Below are positions 13,605-25,578 of a stretch of 64,000 nucleotides of DNA, piece by piece (the first letter of the stretch is position 1; each line of letters starts with the position of its first letter). The DNA lies in NCBI GenBank assembly GCA_038496675.1, contig CM076653.1, positions 17,788,051 to 17,852,050 of the forward strand, given 5' to 3'. Made by a program: the position numbers and the translations under genes. Source of the DNA: Rachycentron canadum (lineage: Eukaryota > Chordata > Actinopteri > Carangiformes > Rachycentridae). The notes under the pieces are model-generated. The model did no database searches. It saw nothing but the letters and a program-made list of their open reading frames with translations, and was not told the origin of the DNA.

Positions 13605-16600
13605 TTGTTATGTTGAGTTAAAGATATAACATTAGGGACTGAAGACAAACTAAAATTGTTTCTTACATAATCTTTACCATAAAGCCACACACTCAACACC
13701 TGAGTCCATATGACAGTTTAGGTCTATATGTGATTTAAATTATGTGCAATTCATTTATCATATTGTAAGATATAATCAATGTTGTTATAACCACATCATG
13801 TGGTGTTACATTAGACATTAACAGAAGCTTCAGTTTGATGTTTACTTATGCACAATTTCAGTGCAAAGAATGAAGCCACAAATTCTTTGCTTTCACCTAC
13901 ATGTACCAGTCTACTGACGTTGCTGCCAAAGCAAATAAGCAAAGAGAGGTCAATTAACACGTCTCTTCAGTGTATCTACAGCCCTGTTCAAACTGGATTA
14001 CCCTAATTGGGGTGGTGTGCTGTGTATAAACAACATATTCTATCTATTAGACCCAACATATGTCCACAATTTACACAACCAGACAGCAAACAGAAGCAAA
14101 TTACCAAGTGTTTTATAGCAAAAGCCAGAGGTCCTCTAATAATAGTGACCCAGTTAGGAATGGAAATCTTCCAATTATTTTTTCGGGTGGGAAGCAGATA
14201 ATAAACATATAGTCCAAGTCCCAAAGTGTGTGATTCATTTTAGTGACGTAATGTCTTATAGCATTACCTCAAGGAGAAATCCAGCATGGTTCGGACCAAC
14301 AACACACTGTTTCAGGGTGGCCTGCTCCAGCAAACTAAGGTGCGGATGACTGTGTTGATAAAAAGGAAAAAAAAAAAACAAAACATACAATTGAGACAAT
14401 ATAAAGGATAACTACCAAGAGCCTGTGAATCACTACACCTGATAACATTGATGACTGATCACACAACTTGGACTCAGACTCACCTGTTATAGCTGTATTT
14501 GTTGAGTTTCTCTGAGACTTCACGGAGCCTGACAAGAAGATGGAGACCACATTAATGCATGAAAAACTTAATTTACATTAACATATGTAATTTAAACACA
14601 CGGTGCTGACATTAGCCATATCATACAATCAATTTCACAGAAATTACTGTCAATATATTGACAGACATTGAGGTGAATGTCAACTTGTGTGCACCTTTTC
14701 AATTCAATATGATGAAGCATAACCCCATTGCATTTAGTAGATATCACTTATGACTTATGTCAAACAAATGGAGAAAACAAGGAAGAGCCCTACATAATTA
14801 ACATACACTGATCATTAGTGATGCCACTGGTGATGGTTTACAATTTTGAATAATTTTTGTTGGCAACATCACTAGTGACGTATGGCTGTCCTTGCTGCTG
14901 ATGCCGAATATGTTAACATCTGTATCATGGGATGTCAAGCAATGTTAACTGCACACAGGATCAGAGAGCTCAGACCTGAGTGGTCAGACTCTAGCACGAT
15001 AATGCCAACTTCTGAGCAACTCAATAGAGTAACAAACTTTACAGAGGCATGGTGCAACTCCCATTACTTATTTCAATTTTACATTTTATGTCAAACAACC
15101 AAAAATTACAGTAGCCATAAGCCTCAGTACCTGAGCTACAGGCACAAGACAGAGTTACAGGATATTTTAAAGCCTGTCAACCAGCAAAAGTTGCTGCAGT
15201 GATCCAAGAATAATCCAGAATTCCAAACAGAATAATGTGTAGCACTATATTTGCAAAGTTATAAAAAGATTCAGAACATAATTTTATGTTCAGTCATTGG
15301 ATGATTCTCACTGCAATGTTCCTTGCCTTATCGACAATTAACCTTTTCTTGAGATGATTCAATCAGGAGTGTTTCATGCACATCTATTCCAGTAGTCCAT
15401 CTGCAGAGACCCAACACTGTCCATGCAGAAAATGAATAGGACTTTCACTCATGGAACTAGCCATCTATAGTACCTCCCCTGCAATACTTTAATGCAAAGA
15501 AACCCCCAAGCCCAAAACTTCAACATGTACAATGTCCGCTCTAGTGTAAGAATAAGTACAGTTAATAATGTACTGAGGACTATACAGTCAAGGATTGCTG
15601 TGAACTTTTAACGTAGTCTTTTCTATCATTCTTCAAAGCTGCCAACCTAATTTAATCGCTTGGCTATTGCAGTTCATTGGAAAACTACGGCACAAACAAT
15701 GAAGAAGGTAATTAGACAATTATTTCCCGAAGAATAACCTTTCCCACTCACATCCAATACAGACTGAAAATCTCCTTTTTGACAAACTGTTACCATTTCA
15801 CATAACCCATTTAGTAACATTCTGATCATGTTTAACCTTATTTGTGATCTAAGCTGTATTATACCCTGACTTCTGTCTTATGAAGAAACAGATCAACTAT
15901 CGAGTCCCCTTTTTGGCCGATGTTATCATCTTAAATATAAAGTTCTGCAATTTTCATCAATGTGTGGTCACTACCCACAGGTACAGAGGTACTGAGGCAA
16001 CTGTTCTAATCATTCTAGTCATTTTAACATGTCATTTTACATGTCAAATTAAACAATGTCAACAAATGCCAAATTACATTTTGGGATCAGATGCAATTAT
16101 ATTCTTATCTGACTGTAGAAAACTCATCTTCAGCAGTAAGTATAAAGGGAGCAGAGTCAGAGTTACAGATCAGATGGTACCTATTTAAATTCAATTCACA
16201 TGTTAACGCCAAGTCCAAACATATAAATACTGTTACAAATCTTGCACAAAAAGTGAGACAAGGACTTCTTCTGTCACTTTCCTGTGGATCACTGTGGGTG
16301 AAACAGAACCGGTATAAGTTAATGGTATTTGCCATTCCACTGTGCAATGTGTCTACGCAGACCTCAGGTAGGTCAAACAAACCACTGACATTTGGTTGAA
16401 ATGTGATCAGATGTTCAGGAAGCGTTTCTAAAGAGCTGCACTGGACAAACCATCTTTATTTCAGATAGAAGCACTTATCTGTTCTGACAACTGCAAGTTC
16501 TTTCATGGGGAAGAGTGAGGAGGGGGGCTCCCAGCAGCACATGGTGACTACAGCATGCAATGGCATGCATGCTTGGGGATGAAACAGCCATGACCTCTTC

Positions 16601-18006
16601 AATGGTCCATACCACCAAGATGTCTGAGTGGCATTTCCATTAAGATTTGTAAACAGCAGAGTAAATTGAGCTGTCCTCACATATAGACCCAGTCTGGTCC
16701 CCTAGAGTTAGATAGCAACCCAACCTGCAAAGAGGGCTCAAATATTCTTCAGTCCATATCCCTTTCTTAATCTCAAGGTCATTCTAAAAACACTCTGACT
16801 TCTCAACCTCTTTGTCTTTAAGTAGAACAACTCATTAATCAGTTCAATCTCAATGGATGATATAAATAGGTTTATCATAAATCACATGTTCTGCCAAAAT
16901 ACAGGTCGCACACAGTTTCCTGGACTTCTCTTCCAACTACCACTGACTAATGATGCCTTCAGTTTGAACATTTCCGACAGAGACCCCGTGAAACGCAGCG
17001 TGATGCATGCCAGCAGCATGTCACCACTAACAATATTGTCTGTTATCAAATTTACTGCGCGTGTTCTGTAGCTACTCGGTGTCTGAGTAACAATGAACAA
17101 TATATTAAAATGTGTGATCACGTGCACCCCGAAAAATCCAGCATCCATCTTAAAACACTATATAAGGCTCGACTTGTCTCCTTAATAAAGTCGATAACAT
17201 GATTAATGATCATGCAATGATGCTAGTTGTGTATGACTTCATATTTTAGATATTTATCTATAGTGTGCGATGTTAAAGATTGACATATGAGGTGTTCATT
17301 TTCAATGGTGTTAGCTAGCAAATTGTACCATTAAACTTTCAGAAACACCTTGCCACATAGTACCCTGGAATACAAATATTTGGCTTTGTCAAGAGCGTGG
17401 TAGCGAATTAGCGTGCTAGCATTAGCAGCTAGCTATCAGTTAGCTGACGTTAGCTACTTCATTGATCACGATAATCAACGAGACGCCCACAAAACAAACA
17501 CTGACACATATCAAAAGAGTATATATGCAATTTATACACGAATTCTCGTAAATTTTTTAACCAGCGATGTGTTTTACGACCTTTATTTCCCTCTCTTTTC
17601 CCCATCCCCCAACCCGCATTGTCTATCTCAACTTTGACTGGGAGCCAATCCTTCTACAGAACCAAGGAAACAGCCTGCTAATGTTAGCTACTCGTACGAT
17701 AGCCAGTTAACGGGCTAGCAGCTAGCAGCGGAGCCACTGTTTAGATAGCAGCAAGCTAACGAGGATTGTTCAAGATGCCGGGCCTTGTTTCAACCCTGGG
17801 GGGGTCATTTAAATAATTAAAACCCGAATCCACACACATGACAATGTCAACATCGTTTATAAATACAGCCTAACCCCCAAATACCACACCTCGCATATAA
17901 ACATTGATTTAAATTCCTCTTTTCCACGGGCCGCAACAAAATACCTGTCATTGAGCTGATCCTCGGTCCCGGGCAACGGGTGAACCACGAAGTGTATAGA
18001 TGTCAT
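1..18006 (-). CDS. ubr5: ubr5, E3 ubiquitin-protein ligase UBR5 (5' part, 34 coding exons, runs off the left edge)
   Basis: UBR5/EDD is a large, mainly nuclear HECT E3 ligase that recognises N-degrons through a UBR box. Coding exons in transcript order (plus coordinates): 17945-18006, 14484-14528, 14268-14349, 13451-13527, 11735-11854, 10887-11166, 10614-10773, 10210-10359, 9253-9446, 8864-9091, 8567-8721, 7936-8053, 7572-7756, 7302-7411, 6719-6831, 6416-6562, 6190-6301, 5890-6044, 5589-5786, 5159-5369, 4757-4883, 4457-4608, 3884-3979, 3434-3557, 3214-3311, 2721-2878, 2438-2529, 2175-2321, 1844-1962, 1556-1682, 1087-1216, 703-863, 355-594, 1-98. I checked every junction: all have AG/GT ends and compatible phases, giving about 1,590 uninterrupted codons. 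The start is MTSIHFVVHPLPG, as in human. UBA domain, RCC1-like region, the RRRSTPAPKEEEK basic stretch and the UBR box are present; MLLE and HECT lie outside. Exon 1 is separated from exon 2 by 3.4 kb. Confidence 0.97.
2175..2878 (-). other. ubr5: UBR box of UBR5 (three exons)
   Basis: Exons 2721-2878, 2438-2529 and 2175-2321 encode the UBR-type zinc module, roughly residues 1205-1270 of the conceptual protein. Visible ligands include the Cys pairs in DIFECRTCGLLESLCCCTEC, then HKGHDC and YCDCWEKCKCK. The module binds the N-terminal residue of N-degron substrates in this family. No Cys or His of the pattern appears lost, so the domain looks functional. The segment just upstream, ending TWTGAEHINQ, is nearly identical to what I recall of human UBR5. 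Confidence 0.93.
5571..5586. repeat. T16 homopolymer next to a ubr5 donor site
   Basis: Sixteen T on the plus strand. On the ubr5 (minus) strand this is an A run beginning two bases after the GT of the donor that closes exon 5589-5786. Confidence 0.95.
5789..5800. repeat. G12 homopolymer forming a ubr5 acceptor tract
   Basis: Twelve G on the plus strand, that is C12 immediately before the AG acceptor of ubr5 exon 5589-5786. It takes the place of the usual mixed polypyrimidine tract. Confidence 0.95.
10614..10773 (-). other. ubr5: UBA domain exon of UBR5
   Basis: This exon encodes residues about 223-275, including SVIIRELQRTNLDVNLAVNN, the ubiquitin-associated helix bundle of UBR5. An acidic stretch, DDEDGDDGDD, follows it. 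It is phase 0 at its start and phase 1 at its end, matching both neighbours. The sequence is practically invariant against remembered mammalian UBR5, unlike the Gly-rich exon immediately upstream in the transcript. Confidence 0.93.
11037..11144 (-). repeat. ubr5: Gly-rich low-complexity tract inside a UBR5 coding exon
   Basis: Codons 137-172 read 28 Gly, 4 Ser, 3 Ala and 1 Asn, between SRWSSGV and TSGRSS. As I recall it, the human segment has only a short GGSGGGSSG-like stretch here, so the tract is expanded by more than 20 residues. The codons are mixed GGA/GGT/GGC/GGG/GCA rather than a pure trinucleotide run, so this is an old, imperfect expansion and not a fresh slippage product. Reading frame is kept. 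Confidence 0.9.
11490..11514. repeat. A25 homopolymer in ubr5 intron
   Basis: A pure run of 25 A on the plus strand inside the intron between ubr5 exons 11735-11854 and 10887-11166. Confidence 0.95.
13573..13599. repeat. A27 homopolymer in ubr5 intron
   Basis: A pure run of about 27 A on the plus strand, 46 bases from the acceptor of ubr5 exon 13451-13527. In transcript sense it is a T tract upstream of that acceptor. Confidence 0.95.
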
Positions 18007-18240
18007 GGGGTCAATCCAAAATCACACACAAATGTGTGGAAGATGTGGAAATTACTATTCTTTCGATTACTGTATATATGTGGATTCATAGGAATCGTTT
18101 AATGGCGAAAAACCTCGAGTTCAGATCCCAGCCTCCTCACCCACATGCCGCCATCTTAACTCTACCAAGCTTCTTCTCTGTGTGTTGATTAGTACACATG
18201 CAACCGCTCCGCTGGTTGGACCTTGAGCACAAACAGGAAA
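18007..18240 (-). promoter_or_regulatory. ubr5: ubr5 promoter / 5' leader
   Basis: The region immediately upstream of the ubr5 start codon. It contains AAGATGGCGGC on the minus strand (18147-18157), a textbook YY1 site of the kind found at or just downstream of TATA-less housekeeping transcription starts. No TATA box is evident. The transcription start is inferred to be near this site; it is not proven. Confidence 0.55.
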
Positions 18241-21200
18241 TGTGTTAAATTGGACGGGATTGGCCTCAGGAAGAAAGGCAAGACTAGTGTAATCAAATAT
18301 ACTACACCGTGACACTCCAAACCCTTTGTTTTTACCAGGTTCATCCGATGCATCTTTGTTTATTTGCATTTTCAAGCACCTGCAGTAATTTACAGGTCAA
18401 CAATTGCACAACAAAGACCAGAGAAAGGGTTAAACATTGCTAGGTTGTCTCTTTGCAAGCAAAGACAATAGAATGAAAAATGTTGAGACAATGGGATATC
18501 AAAATCCCGGCTTGGTTGATCATGCAGGGACTGGATATCTGGGAAAACTGTGCTTTTTGTGCACTGTGCCCTTTGAGCAGCTACAAAGGAGTGCAGTAAA
18601 TGATCCCTATGCTATTTTACCAGTCAAAACTTGAAATGATTCACCAATTTCACCATTATTCTTGTATTATTCTGTTTCCTCTTTAGGAAATTTGTTCTAT
18701 ATTGGTTAATGCACCAAATTGTTATTTTTGTTACATTTTTCTGTAAGTAATCTTGCAGGATATTTCATATTGCAATCTTGTTGCTTTAAAGCTTATACAA
18801 CCACAGGTTCATGCATTATTGTTTCTTATATAAATGGATAAATAATAATATGATGACAGCATCATGTAGCTATAGGCTGAACAATGAGATGATCAATTTG
18901 AGACAAAAAGAGAAGTCCGCCACACTTTGACAAATCGATATTATATATCATGTCAGCAAATCTTGGGGGAACGACATGGTTATACTTGGCATATTATCAG
19001 GACCACTCAAAACTCATGTGGACCGTCATATGATGCCACTATTCCTACACTAACATTATATTTAAAACAGAGCCCACTTAAATCTCTGTGCTCTGTGAAA
19101 ACTGGGAGAGTGCTCATGCTGGGCTCCCTACCATGAATAACACTGTAAATGTGTAATATGCCCTCATTATTTAAACCATGTGAGGTTCAGGAAATTATTT
19201 GAACAACAGTGGTGCAAACATATTCCAATAGTGCAGAATTAGATAAGAGGCAGGAGACACAGAAATGAAGACTCAAGGTCAAATTTGTGTAAAATTGATG
19301 AAAGAAAAGCCTTTGAGCAGAGCTGGATTCTTGGCCTGCTGGATGTTGGGGGGGGGGGGGGGGGTGGCCTAGATATGGTGGCCATTAGGGAGAGGAGGGT
19401 GCCCTGCACACCATGGATTAAAGGATGATATCTGAATGTAAATTTAAAATGTCAATGTGAATCAAAATCAAAAGGATATGGAGCTAATCTTTTGCTTATC
19501 TTTCTAATCTACTGACTAATCCAATAAAAGCTTTTGTCTTTTTACACCAGCAGATGGCAGGGTTTACCTTTCATAATGAGATCAGATTTAGCCCCAGAAA
19601 GCCATATATAACTAGAAAGTATTTGATTTCCTGCAGTGCAACGCAGAGTATTTGCCTTAAGACAAAATGAATGTGTACGTATGTATTATATATCTATATC
19701 TATAGATATAGATATAAAATACATACACACATACATACATAATACACACACATAAACCATACTGTAGGTAAGTAGCTCCAATGTTTGGTAACTTTTTTAC
19801 TCATTTAAATTTTTTATTCAAAATAAGATGATTCAAAATACCATGAACAGCTGGAACTGAAACTGGGTGATTTCCTGTTAATCACAATTCTGACATCTGA
19901 AATGAAATGCAACACAGAAAAAAAAAATGTTTTCTTCACTCCAGCCAGGTCAGGTTTCTCATTTATCTGTCAACTGCTGCACAGGTTCCCACATGGCCAA
20001 AGCAAAGAGAATTTGAACTACATGACTCATCCTGTTATATTATTCCTTTACTTGGTCTGGCCTGCAGTTCACATTGTCAGGACTTGAGCTGAACACATTT
20101 AGTAAAGTGTCAAATGCATTCCAGTAAGAAAGTGCAAAGTAAACCACTTACCAAAGGTATTTTTATTAATGCATTTTTATTGATACAATATTAAACCAAA
20201 TTGCATTTATTCAAGTATTTATGTACACGACATGGCATTTTAGGTATTGTCATTTATGTGTTTGAATGTTGGCAACTTTAATATATTTAATAAGTTAAAA
20301 TAACTTGTTAGTACTGTTAAAATAACAGGTAATACTGAAGATATTATTTTGAATTAAAGCATATATTTTTATTAGATGAAATGGTCTTACTTTCTGCTGC
20401 AAATGCCACATGTCATATACCCAGCACTGACAAAAGTTGAGGATTTTTCTCTCTGTTTACTGAGCTCAACACAAAGGTGAATGTAACCAGGTCTGTTGCC
20501 CTAAAAAAAAAAAAAACTGAAGTCAAACAGAACCCCAGAAATCACCAGAGCTATTTTTAGCTAGCTGGGCACTGGGTTATCAAATAACCCCTGGTGTTGT
20601 TAAATATGGGTACAAAGATTCAGGGCCAGGAAACTGCTCTATCATCAGAGTGAGGTTATTGGGTTGGGAGCTTTAGGAAATGAGCACATCTCAGGCTGAA
20701 ATGTAATTTAATTAATAAAAGTAGATTCCATTTAATAAGATAAAGTGTTTGAGCTGTTTCCTTTAAATTCAGTGTACAAATACATCTCACCATGAGAGAG
20801 CAGACAGGCCCAGAGGTAAATAATCACCACTGACTGGTTATTGAACAATCTTCTGCATTCATTCATAGATGTGTGGACCAAAACCATGCTCGTCAGTCAG
20901 GCCCCAACTAGAAGTAAAAGTTATTCCCAGTGAGGTAACATGATCACTAGCTGGAGAGCAAGACTTTAAAATAACTCCTCTTAGTGCTGGCTGTGACATA
21001 TCTATACAGATCCAGGGCAGTACTAACCATGAAGGGGTAATTGTCCTGGCCTGTTAACACAGGTCAGTCCAGGCCTCGGGCACCAACCCTCTGTTCCAAA
21101 CACCCAGTCACAGATGCTGCACAGCTTAAAGGGTATTATGTTGGCTTGCAAGCATATGAGGAATAAAGAGAAGTAATGGGCTGTTCCTGGCTGCTGTTTT

Positions 21201-22500
21201 TAAGAAGCTTTTACTTTTTTGGAAAGAGACCTAATCAATTTCTGTAACAGCAAAAGCAAAGCATGAGGCTGTGTTTGCCCAATCTCACTTACTATTCAAC
21301 AACTAAATTGGCTGAAGTATAGGAAACATATTTCTAGGGGAATGCTGCCACTAAATTCTTATAAAATCCATTTTGTCCATTGCACAATATCATGAGGATG
21401 TTGTAAAGTTGTGCTCAGAGGGACATGGCTATTGTCACTAGTTAACCCTGACCAAGAAACTGGGTCTCCATTGCATCATTCTAATAAAACTAGGGCAACC
21501 TGATTGGCCGGAGACCAGTAACATAGCACAGAACCTAAGAAAATGTAAGTTCTTTCACCCACTTTGCTATGTTATTTTATGTTATGTTATATTCCAGTTG
21601 AAGTAGACTGAACCATGCAAGACCACAACCATTATCGCAAAGGTTATTTGACACAATATAAAGTATGTTTTGATTTAAAGCAATACATTTTAATAACAGA
21701 TTAAATAACTTAACACAATGTGAAAGATTAGCAAGTCATCACGAAGAATCGCCTACTAGTTAATTTGTGGCCTTTTAGCCCATTTTGGATTGTTGTCTTG
21801 GTTTAGATTTACCATGGTCACCAGAAACATGGCTATGGAAACATTAATGTTGCCTGCTATTGGCCAGATGTGTTTGCAAATGCATTTTCCACACCTCACC
21901 TGCAAAAGGTGACAAGATGTCAGTGGTCTGTCCTCAACTTGTTCTCTTTTGCCCCCCAAGTAGTAAATGAATAAATCAGTGAATGCAGTTTGAGTTTTTG
22001 CTGAAGTTGTATCAGTCATGGAGTTAAAGCCATTCTTGATAGTAACACCAGATGCCATCAACTGAAGACATGTTCAGATTCTACACATGGCAGCTTTAAA
22101 ATATGCCTTCAGGAGACAAATAAGTTAATTTGACATTTTAATTATTTCCATAATTAAGGTGCATCAGTTAAAGGGGCACTCCAGCAATTCAAGATAACCC
22201 AGATTTCTGAGTCACAGTAGTCAAAGGACACTGTATGACATGTATACTGTGTTGATGACAGCTTTATGAAGACATTAACATTTCCCGTAAAAAGCAGTGT
22301 TTATAAGTATATTATGAGATGCATTAATATCAAAGACGGAAATGTGGGTTTACAATATGTAGATAAATCTCAAAACTTTCGGTTTTACTATACACATTTT
22401 AGAAAGCTAAAACAGAAGAAATGGCTACAGAAAACCACCTTTCAAATCAGTGTACAGATGGTAAATTTGTTCCAATTAAAATAACATTTTTATTTAAATA
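18241..22500. other. Intergenic, ubr5 to Tc1 element; no gene seen
   Basis: AT-rich sequence without an open frame that resembles a protein and without a recognisable RNA gene. It holds a G-rich homopolymer around 19349-19364 and a 44-bp near-perfect palindrome at 19681-19724. The stretch 22170-22500, starting at a GGGGCACTCCAGC-like segment, may be another degraded repeat, but I cannot classify it. Confidence 0.6.
19681..19724. repeat. 44-bp AT-rich palindrome
   Basis: Two 22-base arms meet at the centre of TATCTATAGATA. They are reverse complements of each other except for one pair. Flanked by CATA/CACA simple repeat. It could form a cruciform in DNA, or it may simply be a product of microsatellite evolution. 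Confidence 0.85.
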
Positions 22501-22502
22501 TA

Positions 22503-24111
22503 CAGTCAAGCCCAAAATTATTCATACCCCAGGCAAATTTTGTCTTAAAGTTATTTTTACTCAACCAGCAAGTTGTCTTGATTGGAAATGACACAGGCAT
22601 CTCCCAGAAGATAAGACAATGTACAAGAGGTGGAAAAATATTTCTCAGCTTTTATTTACATTTGAATAAAAAGTGGCATGTCTAAAATTATTCATACCCT
22701 TTGCAAACTGTCACAGTCTTTGGGAAAATCCAAAGTTCTGTACCATTCAAATAGTCCAAGCTGATCTAAAGCATCCTAATGACCCTGATTCATGGGGAAA
22801 AGCGTTTTAATCAACTCAACAGGTGAAAAACAGCAGCTCTGTGCAGTTGGTTTGTGGACATCTATGGCTAAAACAAAGGAGCTCACTGAGGACCTGCGGC
22901 TGCGCATTGTGGCTGCTCACAAGTCAAGAAAGGGCTATAAGGCCATATCTAAATGTTTAAGTTCCAGTGGCTACAGTGCAAAGTATTATTTAAAAAATAC
23001 AAGATGTTCCACACTGTAGAAAATCTCAGCGGATGTGGTCGGAAGCCAAAAGTGACACCTGTGACCAGGAGGACAGCGAGAGAGGTTTAAAAAAAAAAAA
23101 AAAAAATCCAAGGATCACCACTAAGGCCATCTTGGTGAATCTGGGCTCTGCTGGTGGCAACGTCTCAAGGCAGGCAGTCCAACGGACACTGCACACTGCT
23201 AGGTTCCATGGACGCAGGCCAAGGAGGACGCAACTTCTCCAGATAAGGCACACAAAAGCCCGCTTGGCCTTGCAAATGCTCATCTGGACAAAGAAGAAGA
23301 CTTCTGGTCTTCTGTTTTATGGTCAGATGAAACAAAAATTTAATTGTTTGGCCACATTGATGTATCCTTCATTTGACGTTAAAAAGAGAAGCCTTCAACT
23401 CTAAGAGCACCATCCCCTCTGTCAAACATGGTGGTGGGAAACTAATGCTTTGAGGGTGTTTTTTTTTTTTTTTTTCAGCCAATGGACCAGGGAACCTAAT
23501 CACAGTAAACGGCACTGTGAGAAAAGAGCAATACATCAAGATTCTCAACAACAATGTCAAGCAGTCAGAGAAACTTGGCCTTGGGCACCAGTGGACATTT
23601 CAGCACGACAACGACCCAAAACACACAACAAAAGTGGTGAAGGAAATGGTTAGCGGACAAAAACATTAATGTTTTGCAGTGGCCCAGTCAGAGCCTTGAC
23701 TTGAATCCAGTTGAGAATCTGTGGAGGGAGCTTAAGATCAGGGTGATGGCAAAGAGACCATCCAACCTGAAAGAGCTGGAGCTCATCACTATAGATGAAT
23801 GGGCAAAAATACCAGTGGAGACATGCAAAAAGCTGGTCAGCAATTAGAGGAAGCGTTTGATTGCTGTAATAGCCAATAAAGGCTTTTCTATTGATTAATG
23901 AGAAAGGTATCAATAATTTTGGACATGCCACTTTTTGTTCAAATGTAAATAAAAGCTGAGAAATGTTTTTCCACAATGATGCCTCTTGTACATTGTCTTA
24001 TCTTCTGGGAGACGCCTGTGTCATTTCCAATCAAGGAAAAAAACTTGCTGGTTGAGTAAAAGTAACTAAGTCAAAATTTGCCTGGGGTATGAATAATTTT
24101 GGGCTAGACTG
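22503..24111. mobile_element. Tc1-like DNA transposon, complete ends, inactive
   Basis: A 1,609-bp element bounded by TA dinucleotides (22501-22502 and 24112-24113), the target-site duplication of Tc1/mariner elements. The ends are inverted repeats starting CAGTCAAGCCCAAAATTATT on the left and CAGTCTAGCCCAAAATTATT on the right (reverse complement). The inverted repeats are about 200 bp long, with a second copy of the AAAATTATTCATACC-type motif at their inner edge (left about 22682, right about 23907-23922). This is the IR/DR layout of fish Tc1 elements. The few differences between the two ends suggest a fairly recent insertion. The transposase gene inside is broken. Confidence 0.95.
22864..23847 (+). 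pseudogene. Tc1-like transposase, frameshifted
   Basis: The frame opens with MAKTKELTEDLRLRIVAAHK, the N-terminal helix-turn-helix of Tc1 transposases, and loses frame near 22990. Later pieces in other frames are recognisable: an ENLSGCGRKPKV linker region; SDETK, the first part of the DDE catalytic core, at about 23322-23336; FQHDNDPKH, carrying the second catalytic Asp, at about 23595-23625; and SQSPDLNPVENLWRELK at about 23690-23735, containing the final acidic residue. An A18 run (23089-23106) and a T17 run (23459-23475) fall inside the coding region and coincide with frame breaks. A typical family member is about 340 aa; no copy of that length can be read here, so the element cannot mobilise itself. 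Confidence 0.92.
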
Positions 24112-24113
24112 TA

Positions 24114-25280
24114 CATAGACCTAATATTTCTTCACAATGCACTGTAGTACATAATATATTGTGTACTAACATTGAATGTTTAAGTGTTAAACTTCAAGCT
24201 GGAATCGGGATATAGAGGGAAAAAAAACGAACTATTTCTTTATGCCCCTTGTATCCAGACGTTTCTCCTTTCCTAACTCATTCCTGGGTGTGCTTTTGAG
24301 GAATCATCCCACAGTGCCAGACACAGTCGGTGTTGTGTGTCTGTATGTGTGTATTTCTCCATTGTGTGTCTACAGCCAGCCTTTTGTTCTGGTTCTCTGT
24401 GCTGTGTGGGAAGGTCTAGACAGATGACACTTACCTAATCCACAGGGCTGCCCGAGGCCATCTCCTGTTGGCTGACTTCTTTCTCCCACAAAGGACAAGG
24501 GGGCTGCTTATTGAGTAGCATTCAAATTAGTCCAGGAAGAAAAAAAAAAATAGAGGCAAGAAAGTGAAGTCTATTCAACTGCAACTTTAACAATTCTGCC
24601 ACTTGAAAAATTCCAGATGAAAAATGGATGTTCAAAAGACTAAGGGGAGGAAAAAAAAAATAAAAAAATACATATTGTATTATTATAATTAATTGTAAAT
24701 CAATTTTAGTCTGAAGCGTCTATTTTGTTTTTGTGCTGCAGGTTTTGACATTTTCTGAACTTTTTTAATTCGGGCTTGAACTTGTATTGATGCTTTTGTG
24801 CAATTTCTGTGCAACTGCCAAATAAATAAAGTTATGCTTTTATTTATTAGAGCCGTTTCATCTCTCAGGGAATGACAACCTGACATAACAGAATTCAAAA
24901 TGTCTGGCAGCATCTGGTCGACCTGCAGTCATACACCTCCATTTACTATTTGATTCAATCTAAACCTGTGAATAATTGTGGGGGCAAATTCCAACAGATT
25001 TCAGACCATCAGCAAATTATTATTCCTTCAGTTACACACCAAACTCCATAGGAGGTTTTCCCTAATTTAGTTCAGTCAGCTCCCCAGAGAGAATATGTTG
25101 ATTATAAAAACTATTATATTCAGATGTTTTTGTTGATCACACAGCATCTGCTTTTTAAATTTCACCCCTCCAAAACATGATGAGTCATAATCCTGGTAGG
25201 TGTGTCTGCTCCAGCTGATGGGAGGTGGAGTGACTCCTCCAAGACGGTGTGTGTTGGGGTGATTGAGTAGAGAGTGTAGA
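24114..25280. other. Intergenic, Tc1 element to klf10 promoter; no gene seen
   Basis: AT-rich, with short A runs near 24540 and 24650. I see no conserved open frame, RNA gene or further transposon end. Confidence 0.6.
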
Positions 25281-25578
25281 CCAGTGTTTTTCACACGCTC
25301 GTGCTGTTGTGTACCACGCTGCCTCCACGGCGCCGTCAGCCGCCGATCACGCACCGAGTCCTTCCCCCATTGGTCGGGGTCCTACACACCTTTGCGCGGT
25401 ATTGGTCGACACGTGAGGCCACGCCCCTCGTTTCCCCACCGCGTTTGAAACGATGAATGGGAGCTCGGCTGAGGAGAAAAGTGGGAAACACAACTTTGGT
25501 TTCAAGTGTTCACACAAGACGTAAGAGAGCAGGCGGAGGCCAAACCGGGGTCCTCGACACTTCAGACCTACAGAAGCT
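25281..25578 (+). promoter_or_regulatory. klf10: klf10 promoter and first exon (non-coding, with a uORF)
   Basis: This block is CpG-rich relative to its AT-rich surroundings. It contains two inverted CCAAT boxes (ATTGG at about 25369 and 25400) and a GC-rich CCACGCCCCTC element (about 25420), consistent with a TATA-less immediate-early-type promoter. The first exon probably ends at 25578 before GTAAGT. It contains an upstream ORF of 23 codons (25453-25524, ATG to TAA). Exon 1 is spliced to the coding exon beginning at about 27015 or 27023; two AG acceptors are possible and neither changes the protein. Confidence 0.6.
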
